A stretch of 64,000 nucleotides of DNA, from assembly GCA_003339645.1 (NCBI GenBank), contig QNUV01000041.1:496001-560000 (forward strand), given 5' to 3'. This DNA comes from Microbacterium arborescens. Lineage in GTDB: Bacteria; Actinomycetota; Actinomycetes; Actinomycetales; Microbacteriaceae. Below the pieces are notes generated by a model, which was given only the letters and a program-made list of their open reading frames with translations, did no database searches and was not told the DNA's origin. Position 1 is the stretch's first letter, and each line of letters opens with the position of its first letter. A program made the position numbers and the translations under genes. Positions 17,817 through 26,346 of this stretch are shown here, piece by piece.

Positions 17817-19412
17817 TCAACCGGCGGGCGTCGCGGGCTCGGGAAGCGGTCCGGCGGTCGTGTCGCCGCGGAGGCGCTTGACCACCAGCTCCGCCGAGAT
17901 GAGGCACATCGGCAGTCCGATCCCCGGCAGCACGGAACTGCCGGCGTAGTACAGACCGGGCACTTTCTTCGAGGCGTTGCCGGGACGGAAGAGCGCACTC
18001 TGCCCGAGCGTGTGCGCGAGACCCAGGGAGTTGCCGCGCCACGCCCCGAGATCGCGGGCGAAGTCGGCGGGAGCGATCGTGCGTCGGACCGTCACTCGCG
18101 ACGCGAGGTCGGTCGCGCCCGTCCACTGCGCGATCTGGGCGATCGCGCGGTCGGCAGCGGCCTCGATCGCGGGATCGCCGCCGCCGTCCACGCCCCCGTG
18201 CCCGAGCTCCGGGTCTGCGGGGATCGGGACGAGGACGAACAGGTTCTCCGAGCCGTCGGGTGCGACTGTGTCGTCCGTCGCGCTCGGCCGGCACACGTAC
18301 AGCGACGCGGGATCGGGGATGTGGGTGTCGCGGCCCGAGATCGCGTCGAAGTTCTCGCGCCAGCCGCGCGTGAACAGCAGCGTATGGTGCGACAGCTCCG
18401 GGATCTCTCCCTCGACCCCGAGGAGGATCAGGAGCGCACCGAAGCTCGGGGTGCGCTTGCGCCACCAGCGCTCCGGGTAGGACTGCCGGTCGGGCGGCAG
18501 CAGCACGGTCTCGGTGTGGTGCAGGTCGGCGGTCGAGACGACGATGTCGGCCGGGATCTCCGTCGTATCGGCGAGACGGACGCCCGTCGCCGAGCCATCG
18601 TCGGCGGTGAGGATCTGGGCCACCGGGGTACCCGTGCGCACGTCCACGCCGCGCTCGCGGGCGAGACGTTCGATCGCCGCGATGATCTCGGTGAAGCCGC
18701 CGCGCGGGTAGAGCACCGCGTCATCGAGATCGAGGTGGCTCATCAGGTGGTACAGGCTCGGCACGTCATACGGTGACGAGCCGAGGAAGACCGCCGGGTA
18801 ACCCAGCACCTGGCGGAGCATCGGGTCGTCGAATCGGCTCTCGACGAAGCGGTTGAGCGATCGGGTGAGCAGCGGCGCGAGCATCGGCACCCGCTTGAGG
18901 ATGTCGGGGTCGCGGAGTCCCTCCGACGTGGCGTAGGTGTCGTACAGGAATTTCGACACGGCCAGGTCGTAGGCGTCGGCGGCGGAATCGAGGTACTCGT
19001 CGAGCCGAGCGCCCGCCCCCGGCTCGCGGCTCTCGAACAGTGCGGTCGCCTCGGCACGTCCCGACACGACGTCGATGTGCTCGCCGGCGCCATCGCCCTC
19101 CGGCTCGGCGTACACGCGGTATGCCGGCACGAGAGGCACCAGGTCGAGTTCGGCCGCAGCGCTCGTCCCGAGGAGCGCGAAGAAGTGGTCGAAGACCTCG
19201 GGCATGAGGTACCAGCTCGGGCCGGTGTCGAACCGGAAGCCGTCGCGCTCCCACGAGCCCGCGCGCCCTCCCGTCTCGTCTCGCGCCTCGACGACGGTCA
19301 CGGCGTATCCCTCGTGGGCCAGCAGGGCGGCCGTGGAGAGCCCGGCGATGCCGCCGCCGATCACGACGGCGCGCGATCCCGGGGCCGCCTCGCCGGCACG
19401 TGCCCGGCTCAT
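17817..19412 (-). CDS. crtI: phytoene desaturase
   Basis: FAD-dependent conversion of phytoene to lycopene in four desaturation steps. 531 residues. The N-terminal dinucleotide fold is VIGGGIAGLSTAALLAHEGY with VVEARDETGGRAG after it, and FDTGPSWYLMPEV is the typical CrtI segment. The C-terminal signature is GLYYAGSSVLPGIGLPM. The start overlaps the crtB stop by 4 bp (ATGA). In this operon lycopene goes to CrtEb and the CrtYe/CrtYf cyclase. Confidence 0.95.
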   Translation of the reverse strand: MSRARAGEAAPGSRAVVIGGGIAGLSTAALLAHEGYAVTVVEARDETGGRAGSWERDGFRFDTGPSWYLMPEVFDHFFALLGTSAAAELDLVPLVPAYRVYAEPEGDGAGEHIDVVSGRAEATALFESREPGAGARLDEYLDSAADAYDLAVSKFLYDTYATSEGLRDPDILKRVPMLAPLLTRSLNRFVESRFDDPMLRQVLGYPAVFLGSSPYDVPSLYHLMSHLDLDDAVLYPRGGFTEIIAAIERLARERGVDVRTGTPVAQILTADDGSATGVRLADTTEIPADIVVSTADLHHTETVLLPPDRQSYPERWWRKRTPSFGALLILLGVEGEIPELSHHTLLFTRGWRENFDAISGRDTHIPDPASLYVCRPSATDDTVAPDGSENLFVLVPIPADPELGHGGVDGGGDPAIEAAADRAIAQIAQWTGATDLASRVTVRRTIAPADFARDLGAWRGNSLGLAHTLGQSALFRPGNASKKVPGLYYAGSSVLPGIGLPMCLISAELVVKRLRGDTTAGPLPEPATPAG

Positions 19413-20284
19413 GCGCCGGCCCGCAGGGGAGCGGCGCCCACCGTCGCGCGGGCCGCGAGCCCGAGCTTGACGGTGTTGGGTACGCGCACCCGCTGGTCGG
19501 TGTCACCGGCACGCCTCAGGCGACGCGAAAGCGCGGTGAAGAGATCATGGGCCGCGGTCACCGCTCGGCGACAGTCGGCCGGCAGGAGGGGGATGATGGC
19601 GCCCGCCGCGTCGAGGTCGGCGTCGATGCGGTCGAGGACGTCGACGCGTGACGAGGTGCCGCCGGCGCCGTCGACGCCGAGGTAGTCGCGTCCGAGGGAT
19701 CCGACGTCGTGGGGGAGATCGCGCAAGAAGTTCACGTCCTGAAAGGCTGCGCCGAGGCGGCGTGCGCCGTCGACGAGGGCGGGGTCGGCGGGACGCGGGT
19801 GCGAACCGCCGGCGTTGACGAAGGTCTGGAGGCACATCAGCCCGACGACCTCCGCCGAGCCGTAGACGTAGGAGTCGTGCGAGCCCGCGTCGTGGGACGT
19901 CACCTCGAGATCGGTGCGCATGGACGCGAAGAACGGGCGGACGAGATCGGCGCCGATCCCGCACTCCCGGGCCGTCGACGCGAATGCGTGGACGATGAGG
20001 TTCGCGCTGAACCCTTCATCGACGGCGACCAGCGTCTCCGTCTCGAGGGCGTCGAGGACGCGGCGTTGAGCCGATAGGGGCATGCCTGCCTGTTCGGCGG
20101 AGCCGTCGACGATCTCGTCGGCGATACGGACGAGGGCGTAGATGTTGCGGACGTGCGGGCGCACGCGCGGCCCCAGCAGGCGGGCTGCGAGGCCGAACGA
20201 GGTCGAATAGGCCGAGATGACCACGGCGGCCGCGTCGCGCGCCGTGCGGTCGTACAGCGCGATGGCCGAGTGGTCGGGGTTCAC
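19409..20284 (-). CDS. crtB: phytoene synthase
   Basis: Joins two geranylgeranyl diphosphates into phytoene. 291 residues. Asp-rich motifs are RIADEIVDG (first DxxxD) and FQDVNFLRDLPHD (second). The GTG at 20284 (reading MNPDHSAIALYDRTARD) is chosen because it overlaps the crtE stop as GTGA. An in-frame extension to 20500 would lie wholly inside crtE. Confidence 0.94.
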   Translation of the reverse strand: MNPDHSAIALYDRTARDAAAVVISAYSTSFGLAARLLGPRVRPHVRNIYALVRIADEIVDGSAEQAGMPLSAQRRVLDALETETLVAVDEGFSANLIVHAFASTARECGIGADLVRPFFASMRTDLEVTSHDAGSHDSYVYGSAEVVGLMCLQTFVNAGGSHPRPADPALVDGARRLGAAFQDVNFLRDLPHDVGSLGRDYLGVDGAGGTSSRVDVLDRIDADLDAAGAIIPLLPADCRRAVTAAHDLFTALSRRLRRAGDTDQRVRVPNTVKLGLAARATVGAAPLRAGA

Positions 20285-21342
20285 GGGATCCGTCCTTCGA
20301 TGCCGTCTGCAAGCTGCTCGATGAGGGCGCGCGGGGCGGGCGGCAGCTCGGTCGCCCGACGCCGTACCGAGGCGAGCGTCTGGCCGATGAGCGTCACGAG
20401 CTGCTCTCGGGCACCGCTCGCGTCGAGCTCGCGCTGTGCCGCCTGCACCGCGATGGGTCCGGTCGGCGCCATCGCGAGCGCCGACGACACCTGAGGCCAC
20501 GACGCCGACTCGCGCGCGAACGAGATCAGCGGTGTCCGCTTGGCCTCGCGAAGGTCCGCGCCCGCGCCGCGGCCGGCCTGAGCTTCGTCGCCGAAGGTGC
20601 CGATCAGGTCGTCCACCAGCTGGAAAGCCAGGCCCAGGTCTGCTCCGACCGACATCAGCACGGCGCGATCGCCGTCGTCGGCATCGGCGAGCACGGCGCC
20701 CGCAGCGAGGGGAGCGCAGAACGAGTAGACCGCGGTCTTGTCGTGCGCCGTGCTGAGCAGCTGTGCGGTCTCGGGCTCGGTGGGCACGACCGCCTGCTCC
20801 ACATCGGCGAGCTCGCCGATCGCTGACACGAGCACGGCGTCGTCGAGCAGGTCGAACAGGGGTACCCGCTGAGCCGACGCGACGTCGGCGGTGGCGACGA
20901 GACGCGCCGCCTCGTAGAGAAGGATGTCGCCGGCGAGGACGGCCGCGGCATCGCCTACCCGCTCGGCGTCGTCAGCGCTGACGCCCAGCGACCGCGCGTG
21001 CGACCGGAAGGTCCCGCCGACGTTGGGAACACCGCGACGCTCGATGTCGCGGTCGATCAGATCGTCGTGGATGACGAACGCGCTGTGGAGCAGTTCGAAC
21101 GCTGCCGCGACATCCCAGAGCCCGGGCGCGCTCCCGCGGTCGCCGCTGAACGCGTCGAACGCCGCGACGACCAGCGCCGGGCGGAACCGCTTGCCGCCGG
21201 CTGTCGCCGCGGCGGCGGCGCGGATGAGGGCGAGCGCCGACGAGCCCCGCGGGATGGCCCGCTCCGTGAGCCGGGTGAGGACCTCGTCGAGCGCGCGATC
21301 GACAGCGGCTCGGCTGTCATCGGGCAAGGAGATCACGTTCAC
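20281..21342 (-). CDS. crtE: geranylgeranyl diphosphate synthase
   Basis: Chain elongation of isopentenyl diphosphate to the C20 precursor of carotenoids. 353 residues. Polyprenyl synthase motifs: GGKRFRPALVV, the first Asp-rich motif FVIHDDLIDRD, and the second QLVDDLIGTFGDE. First gene of the crt operon. GTG start at 21342 with a weak AGGA ribosome site. Divergent from a MarR regulator across an 88-bp region holding a promoter and palindrome (see 21375-21406). Confidence 0.93.
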   Translation of the reverse strand: MNVISLPDDSRAAVDRALDEVLTRLTERAIPRGSSALALIRAAAAATAGGKRFRPALVVAAFDAFSGDRGSAPGLWDVAAAFELLHSAFVIHDDLIDRDIERRGVPNVGGTFRSHARSLGVSADDAERVGDAAAVLAGDILLYEAARLVATADVASAQRVPLFDLLDDAVLVSAIGELADVEQAVVPTEPETAQLLSTAHDKTAVYSFCAPLAAGAVLADADDGDRAVLMSVGADLGLAFQLVDDLIGTFGDEAQAGRGAGADLREAKRTPLISFARESASWPQVSSALAMAPTGPIAVQAAQRELDASGAREQLVTLIGQTLASVRRRATELPPAPRALIEQLADGIEGRIP

Positions 21343-21374
21343 CGTCCTGGATATGCCATTTGCAAGGCGTTTTT

Positions 21375-21406
21375 GCTAGCTTAACTAGCGTTTGAGCCGA
21401 TGATAA
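21375..21406 (-). promoter_or_regulatory. crtE promoter with MarR-type operator
   Basis: On the minus strand a -35 TTATCA (21401-21406), 17-bp spacer and -10 TAAGCT (21378-21383) precede crtE. The -10 lies inside GCTAGCTTAACTAGC (21375-21389), a 15-bp palindrome with a single mismatched pair. A TAnnnT box for the divergent regulator (TAGCTT, 21377-21382) is also inside it. A bound repressor would cover both. Confidence 0.6.
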
Positions 21407-21430
21407 CCAGGCTCGAGAGGTGGTGTCCAC

Positions 21431-21898
21431 ATGGCTGACCCGAATGCCGAGGTCGCGAGAAATCGTGTAGAGCGATCGGCTCTGGAGGCCGTCAGGGCCT
21501 TCAGCGACGCCATGGATCGCATGCACACGGGGCTGCGCTCCGACATGGATATGAACGCCACCGACCTCTCGGCGCTGCGCATGCTCAGCATCCGGGAGCA
21601 GCGCGGCGAGCTGGTGAAGCCGCACGACCTCGCTCGTCATCTCGGCATATCGAGCGCGTCCACGACGAAGATGCTCGACCGCCTGGCGAGGGAAGGGTTC
21701 ATCGAGCGCGCGCCGCATCCGAACGACCGGCGCGCGCTGATCATCACGCTCACGGAGTCGTCACGTCGGGACTTCGGTCGCCACTTCGCTGCCCGGCTGA
21801 TGCGCATGCGGGAGGCGATGGGGCCCTTCAGCACCGAAGAGCTCGGGGCGGTCACAAGATTCCTCGACGGCATGAGCGAGGCGATGCTGGCCGACTGA
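21431..21898 (+). CDS. MarR-family regulator, probable crt repressor (CrtR-like)
   Basis: 155 residues with a winged helix: VKPHDLARHLGISSASTTKMLDRLAREGFIE is split around the recognition helix, and HPNDRRALIITLTESS is the beta-wing. The ATG at 21431 follows GAGAGGTGG. It is divergent from crtE, and the shared gap holds a MarR-sized palindrome. In Corynebacterium glutamicum the MarR-type CrtR occupies the same place and represses crtE; isoprenoid diphosphates relieve it. The same role here is inference from gene context. A T-rich hairpin terminator follows at 21974. Confidence 0.85.
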   Translation: MADPNAEVARNRVERSALEAVRAFSDAMDRMHTGLRSDMDMNATDLSALRMLSIREQRGELVKPHDLARHLGISSASTTKMLDRLAREGFIERAPHPNDRRALIITLTESSRRDFGRHFAARLMRMREAMGPFSTEELGAVTRFLDGMSEAMLAD

Positions 21899-21973
21899 TT
21901 CCGGTGCCGCCGAGCTCCGCTCGGGCTGATGTTCCGCGTTCGGCGGGCTTGCGCCGCGCGAGGAGCGCACACG

Positions 21974-22005
21974 ACGAAGGCCCCGTCGTTCGACGGGGCC
22001 TTCGT
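21974..22005 (+). terminator. strong rho-independent terminator
   Basis: 15-bp perfect stem (arms 21974-21988 and 21991-22005, ACGAAGG...CCTTCGT) with a 2-nt loop, then GTTTTC on the plus strand. It serves the MarR gene and may also stop the converging tRNA transcript. Confidence 0.85.
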
Positions 22006-22013
22006 GTTTTCTG

Positions 22014-22087
22014 TTGCGGGGACAGGATTTGAACCTGCGACCTCTGGGTTATGAGCCCAGCGAGCTACCGAGCTGCTCCACCCCGCG
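22014..22087 (-). tRNA. initiator tRNA-fMet (CAT)
   Basis: 74-nt cloverleaf, anticodon CAT. It has the marks of the initiator: an unpaired C1xA72 at the top of the acceptor, and three consecutive G:C pairs (GGG/CCC) in the anticodon stem. The T arm is GCAGG-TTCAAAT-CCTGT. CCA is not encoded. The elongator Met and Ile-CAU tRNAs lack the C1xA72 mismatch. Confidence 0.95.
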
Positions 22088-22222
22088 GCACAAGAGATAA
22101 CACTAGCACGGGCTCCGCGGGTCGTCCAATCGGGGCGCCATCCGAAGCGCACTCGGGCGTGTCGCATCGCAAACGGCATCCGGGTATTGGCGTCCGCGAC
22201 CCGGGGCGAGGAGGATACCGAC

Positions 22223-22738
22223 ATGAGCCCCGCGACCCCGGTCGCCGACCGAGGCGATGACGTCGCAGACGACGGCCGTGCCGAGTCGGCGGATGAGCGT
22301 GCCGACCGCAACTGGAACGAACTGCTGCAGGAGCTGCGCGTGCTGCAGACGGGCACCCAGATATTGACGGGGTTCCTCCTGGCCCTCGCCTTCCAACCCG
22401 CGTTCCGCGACCTGAATGGACCGCAGCGGGTGTTCTATCTGACCCTCATCGTGCTGGCGGCCCTCAGCGCGATCGTCGCCCTCTCCCCGGTCGCACTTCA
22501 CCGCGGCCTGTTCCGACGCCGGGCCAAGCCTGCCGTGGTCGCCTTCGGCCACACGGCTCTGCTTTTCGCGCTGATGACGGTGTCGGTCCTGCTGGTGGGC
22601 GTGGTCGTCTTCGTCTTCGACGTCGTCGTCAGTACTGCGGCATCCTGGATAGTGGGGGGCGCGCTGGCGTTCCTCATCGCCGCGCTGTGGGTGGTCTCGC
22701 CGCTCATCTACCGCCACCGCCGTTCGGAGGACCGATGA
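22223..22738 (+). CDS. DUF6328-family membrane protein
   Basis: 171 residues. A charged ~40-residue cytoplasmic N-terminus leads to the family-type segment NWNELLQELRVLQTGTQILT. Four hydrophobic segments follow (about 50-65, 75-98, 110-135, 142-162) and a short basic tail RHRRSEDR. Function unknown; the family is common in actinobacteria. The ATG at 22223 follows GAGGAGG. It overlaps the nitrilase gene by 4 bp, so the two are co-translated, but no functional link is evident. Confidence 0.75.
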   Translation: MSPATPVADRGDDVADDGRAESADERADRNWNELLQELRVLQTGTQILTGFLLALAFQPAFRDLNGPQRVFYLTLIVLAALSAIVALSPVALHRGLFRRRAKPAVVAFGHTALLFALMTVSVLLVGVVVFVFDVVVSTAASWIVGGALAFLIAALWVVSPLIYRHRRSEDR

Positions 22739-23553
22739 CAGCTCTCGCCGTCGCCCAGTTCGCACCCGCCGCCGACGTCGACGACAACCTCCGCGCGATC
22801 GCCGGGTTCGTCGAACGGGCTCGGTCGCGCGGAGCCCGGGTCGTGCTCTTCCCGGAGTACTCGAGCTATTTCGTCGACCCGTTCGACCAGACGCTCCGCG
22901 AGAACGCCCAGGACCTCCAGGGCCCGTTCGTCGAGGGGCTGCACAAGCTCGCACGTCTCCACGGCATGCACATCGTCGCAGGCCTTCTGGAGCGGGCGTC
23001 GGACGCCGAACGCGTGCGCAACACGGTCGTGGCCGTCGGCCCCGACGGGCTCGTCGCGTCGTATCGCAAACTGCACCTCTACGACGCCTTCGGGCAACGC
23101 GAGTCCGACTGGGTCGAGGCCGGTGAGATCGCGCCCCCGGAGACCTTCGAGATCGACGGTGTGCGCTTCGCTCTGATGACCTGTTACGACCTGCGGTTCC
23201 CCGAGATCGGCCGCGTCCTCGCCGACACCGGCGCGCACGTCGTCCTCGTTCCGGCGCAGTGGGTGCGCGGTCCGCTCAAGGAACTGCAGTGGAACACGCT
23301 TCTGCGGGCTCGCGCGATCGAGAACACCCTCTTCGTCGCGGCAGCGGACCATCCGCCGCCGCTGGGGGTCGGCAACTCCGGCGTGTTCGATCCGCAGGGC
23401 GTGGAGATCGCCGCGGTGGGAACATCGAGCGACGTCGCCGTCGCGCACGTCGACGTCCATGCGGTCGAGCGCGTGCGACGCGTCAACCCCGCGCTCCGGC
23501 TGCGTCGCTTCGAGGTCGTCCCGCGCTCAGAAGGCCCGCGCGAGTCGAGCTGA
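22735..23553 (+). CDS. carbon-nitrogen hydrolase (nitrilase superfamily, omega-amidase-like)
   Basis: 272 residues, single-domain nitrilase fold. The catalytic triad is complete: Glu41 in VVLFPEYSS, Lys112 in SYRKLHLYD and Cys150 in MTCYDLRFPE. The motif context resembles the Nit2/omega-amidase and deaminated-glutathione amidase branch rather than true nitrilases. Substrate uncertain. It faces an aminotransferase tail to tail with a 27-bp overlap. A transaminase that makes alpha-ketoglutaramate would supply an omega-amidase, so a metabolic link is possible but unproven. Confidence 0.85.
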   Translation: MTALAVAQFAPAADVDDNLRAIAGFVERARSRGARVVLFPEYSSYFVDPFDQTLRENAQDLQGPFVEGLHKLARLHGMHIVAGLLERASDAERVRNTVVAVGPDGLVASYRKLHLYDAFGQRESDWVEAGEIAPPETFEIDGVRFALMTCYDLRFPEIGRVLADTGAHVVLVPAQWVRGPLKELQWNTLLRARAIENTLFVAAADHPPPLGVGNSGVFDPQGVEIAAVGTSSDVAVAHVDVHAVERVRRVNPALRLRRFEVVPRSEGPRESS

Positions 23554-24726
23554 CGCCTCGGCAAGGACGTCCGGGCGCTTGCAGGCGGCGAACCGCACCA
23601 GCGTCACGTACTCGCCCCGGTGCGCCGGCGAGGCGAAAGCCGTCAACGGGATCGCCACGACCCCCGCACGGTCCGGCAGCTCCCGGCAGAACGCATCGGC
23701 GTCGGATGCCCCGAGGGGTGCGGCGTCCGCGACGGTGAAGTACGAACCCGCGGGAGTCGACACCGCGAAGCCGGCCTCGCGCAGACCGGCGCCCAGGAGG
23801 TCGCGACCCGCGCGGAGGCGGTCGGCGATGCCCGAGAAGACGGCGTCGGGGAGCCGCAGTCCGGCGGCGACGGCAGGCTGGAACGGGCCGGCGTTGACAT
23901 ACGTGAGCCACTGCTTGACGGCGAGAACGGCGCGGACGAGGTCGGCGGGACCCGTGACCCACCCGACCTTCCAGCCGGTCACCGAGAACGTCTTGCCCGC
24001 GGACGAGATCGACAGTGTCCGCTCTGCGGCACCGGGCACGGTCGCGATCGGAACGTGCGGCGCGTCGAAGGTCAGATGCTCGTACACCTCGTCGGTGACG
24101 ATCACGGCGTCGTGGCGATGCGCCAGGCGCACGATCTCCTCGATCGTCTCGGGCGAGAAGACCGTACCCGTCGGATTATGCGGATCGTTCACCAGGATGA
24201 GGCGGGTGCGATCGGTGACGGCTGCCGCGAGCTCGTCGAGATCGGGTTGGAAGTCGGGCCACCGCAGCGGCACGCCCACGAGCCGGGCACCGGATAGGGC
24301 GACCAGGGCCGCGTACGCGTCGTAGTAAGGCTCGAAGACGACGATCTCGTCGTCCGGGCCGTCGACCAGTGCGAGCACCGTGGCGGCGAGCGCCTCGGTC
24401 GCACCGGCGGTCACCAGCACCTGCGTGTCGGCGTCGAGCTCGATGCCGTACCAGTGCGACTGGTGATCGGCGATGGCAGCCAGCAGCTCCGGCTCGCCGC
24501 GCCCCGGCGGGTATTGGTTGCGTCCGTCGGAGATAGCCGCCCGAGCGGCTTCGAGCACCTCCACGGGACCGTCCTCGTCGGGGAAGCCCTGGCCCAGGTT
24601 GATCGCGCCCGTCCGAGCCGCGAGCGCTGTCATCTCCGCGAAGATGGTGGGAACGGGGGAGCCTTCATCGGTGAGCAGGCCGGCGCCGCGTGCGGCGCGG
24701 CGCCAGGCGCCGGGAACCTCGTGCAT
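23527..24726 (-). CDS. class I/II PLP-dependent aminotransferase
   Basis: 399 residues, fold-type I. The PLP Lys245 is in SISSAGKTFSVTGWKVGW; NDPHNPTGTVFS and DEVYEHLTF carry the PLP-ring contacts. NLGQGFPDEDGP and QYPPGRGEPELL resemble kynurenine/glutamine transaminases and actinobacterial succinyl-diaminopimelate transaminases (DapC-like); I cannot choose. The ATG at 24726 is preferred over an in-frame GTG 9 bp upstream because a TAGCGT box sits 7 nt before it. The 3' end overlaps the convergent nitrilase gene. Confidence 0.85.
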   Translation of the reverse strand: MHEVPGAWRRAARGAGLLTDEGSPVPTIFAEMTALAARTGAINLGQGFPDEDGPVEVLEAARAAISDGRNQYPPGRGEPELLAAIADHQSHWYGIELDADTQVLVTAGATEALAATVLALVDGPDDEIVVFEPYYDAYAALVALSGARLVGVPLRWPDFQPDLDELAAAVTDRTRLILVNDPHNPTGTVFSPETIEEIVRLAHRHDAVIVTDEVYEHLTFDAPHVPIATVPGAAERTLSISSAGKTFSVTGWKVGWVTGPADLVRAVLAVKQWLTYVNAGPFQPAVAAGLRLPDAVFSGIADRLRAGRDLLGAGLREAGFAVSTPAGSYFTVADAAPLGASDADAFCRELPDRAGVVAIPLTAFASPAHRGEYVTLVRFAACKRPDVLAEASARLARAF

Positions 24727-24733
24727 CCGGTTC

Positions 24734-24772
24734 ACGCTACACGCATAGGCGTGTCCCAACCTCGGCATAGGC
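24734..24772. promoter_or_regulatory. divergent promoter region with inverted and direct repeats
   Basis: The minus-strand box TAGCGT (24734-24739) lies 7 nt before the aminotransferase ATG. Next to it is the inverted repeat ACACGC-ATAG-GCGTGT (24739-24754). GCATAGGC occurs twice, at 24743 and 24765, 22 bp apart (about two helical turns). Suggestive of a regulator site; no regulator is assigned. Confidence 0.35.
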
Positions 24773-24826
24773 AAACCACAGCATCGCGCGGCAACCTGTT
24801 CTTGCTTGGACAAAGGAGCAACCTCG

Positions 24827-26302
24827 ATGAGCGACCAGAACTTCCCCGACGACCGCACTCCCGACGCGCGAAGCGACGCCGAGCAGCCTGCCGACCACGC
24901 CCGTACATCGCCCGTGTCGGCACCTGATGCGGCAGCGGCGCCGCGCGCAGATGCGACCATCCCGCCCCGCCCGCCCCTGCCCGGTGCCCCGGCAGACAGC
25001 GGGTCGACGTTCCACACGCAGCCGACACAGCCCTACGGCCAGCCCGCGCCGCACGCCGGTGCGGCTTTCGGTCAGCCCGCCACCGCCCCCGAACCGCATG
25101 ACCGCACCAGGGTCGGCGGCGGCAAGATCGCGGCCATCCTCGTGGCCGCCGCGCTCGTCGGCGGAGCGGCCGGGGTCGGAGGAGCCGCGGCGGTGGGCTC
25201 GTCCTTCGTGTCCGCGCCCGCGTCGCAGAGCTCGGGCCCGTCGTCGATCACCGTCAACAACCCCGACTCGGTCAACGCCACCACGGCCATCGCGACCAAG
25301 GTGCTGCCGAGCGTCGTGACCATCTCCGCGTCGGCGGGCACCTCCGGCGGCACCGGTTCCGGCGTCATCCTGAGCGACGACGGCTACGTGCTCACGAACA
25401 CCCACGTCGTCACCCTCGACGGTGCCACGGGAGACCCGAAGCTGTCGGTCACCACGTCGGACGGCCGGGTGTACGCCGCCACCATCGTGGGAACCGACCC
25501 GACCTACGACCTCGCGGTCATCAAGCTGACCGATGCCTCCGGGCTGACCCCGATCGAGTTCGCCGACTCGAGCAAGCTCAACGTCGGCGACCAGACGGTC
25601 GCCGTGGGTGCCCCCCTGGGACTGTCGAACACGGTGACGACGGGTATCGTCAGCGCGCTGAACCGCTCCATCCAGATCGCGTCGTCCGCAGCGCCCGAGT
25701 CCGAGGGCGGGACGCAGCAGGAGGAGACTCCCGGCGGTCGGACGCCGTTCGAGTTCGACTTCGGCCAGGGGCAGCAGACCCCCTCGCAGCCGAAGTCCTC
25801 GATCGCGATCTCGGTCATCCAGACGGACGCCGCCATCAACCCGGGCAACTCTGGTGGCGCCCTCGTCGATGGCAAGGGCCGCCTGATCGGCATCAACGTC
25901 GCCATCGCGAGCGCCGGCGGTGCATCCACGGAGGCCGGCTCCATCGGCGTCGGCTTCGCGATCCCCTCGACGGTCGCCGAGCGCGTCGCCAACGAGATCA
26001 TCGACAACGGCTCGGCCACCCACGGCCTGCTCGGCGCGACCGTCGGTGATGCCGCCTCCGCTCCGGGAGCGACCCGTGCCGGCGCCCTCATCAACGAGGT
26101 CACCGCCGGGGGCGCCGCGGCATCCGCGGGTCTGCGCAACGGCGACATCGTCACGCAGTTCAACGGCATCGCCATCACCGACCAGGTCGACCTGACCGCT
26201 CAGGTGCGGGCGCTGGCCGCCGGCAGCGAGGCGAAGCTGACGTACGTCCGCGACGGCCGCGAGCAGACGGCGACCGTCACCCTCGGCCAGTTGCAGCAGT
26301 AA
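24827..26302 (+). CDS. HtrA-like membrane-anchored serine protease with PDZ domain
   Basis: 491 residues. A Pro-rich cytoplasmic N-terminus (~100 residues) precedes one membrane helix (about 102-125, IAAILVAAALVGGAAGVGG). The chymotrypsin-like domain has His193 (LTNTHVVT), Asp228 (TYDLAVIKL) and Ser342 (INPGNSGGAL). A C-terminal PDZ domain contains GLRNGDIVTQFNGIAI. The topology matches actinobacterial HtrA/DegP relatives that degrade or refold damaged extracytoplasmic proteins. The ATG at 24827 follows AAAGGAG. Its promoter region has the repeats described at 24734-24772. Confidence 0.93.
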   Translation: MSDQNFPDDRTPDARSDAEQPADHARTSPVSAPDAAAAPRADATIPPRPPLPGAPADSGSTFHTQPTQPYGQPAPHAGAAFGQPATAPEPHDRTRVGGGKIAAILVAAALVGGAAGVGGAAAVGSSFVSAPASQSSGPSSITVNNPDSVNATTAIATKVLPSVVTISASAGTSGGTGSGVILSDDGYVLTNTHVVTLDGATGDPKLSVTTSDGRVYAATIVGTDPTYDLAVIKLTDASGLTPIEFADSSKLNVGDQTVAVGAPLGLSNTVTTGIVSALNRSIQIASSAAPESEGGTQQEETPGGRTPFEFDFGQGQQTPSQPKSSIAISVIQTDAAINPGNSGGALVDGKGRLIGINVAIASAGGASTEAGSIGVGFAIPSTVAERVANEIIDNGSATHGLLGATVGDAASAPGATRAGALINEVTAGGAAASAGLRNGDIVTQFNGIAITDQVDLTAQVRALAAGSEAKLTYVRDGREQTATVTLGQLQQ

Positions 26303-26325
26303 ACGCCGTACCGGCCCGGACGCCG

Positions 26326-26346
26326 CCCCGCGATAGGCTCGCGGGG
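26326..26346 (+). promoter_or_regulatory. hairpin and candidate leaderless promoter at the start of the next gene
   Basis: Perfect 8-bp stem CCCCGCGA (26326-26333) with TCGCGGGG (26339-26346) around TAGGC. It could end the protease transcript. TAGGCT (26334-26339) is also a TAnnnT box 6 nt before the GTG at 26346, and the G of that GTG closes the stem. Confidence 0.45.

Noticed and set aside
20285-20500. 72-residue N-terminal extension of phytoene synthase
   Set aside because: It lies wholly inside crtE in another frame and is Arg/Ala-rich; the GTGA overlap at 20284 fits the operon style.
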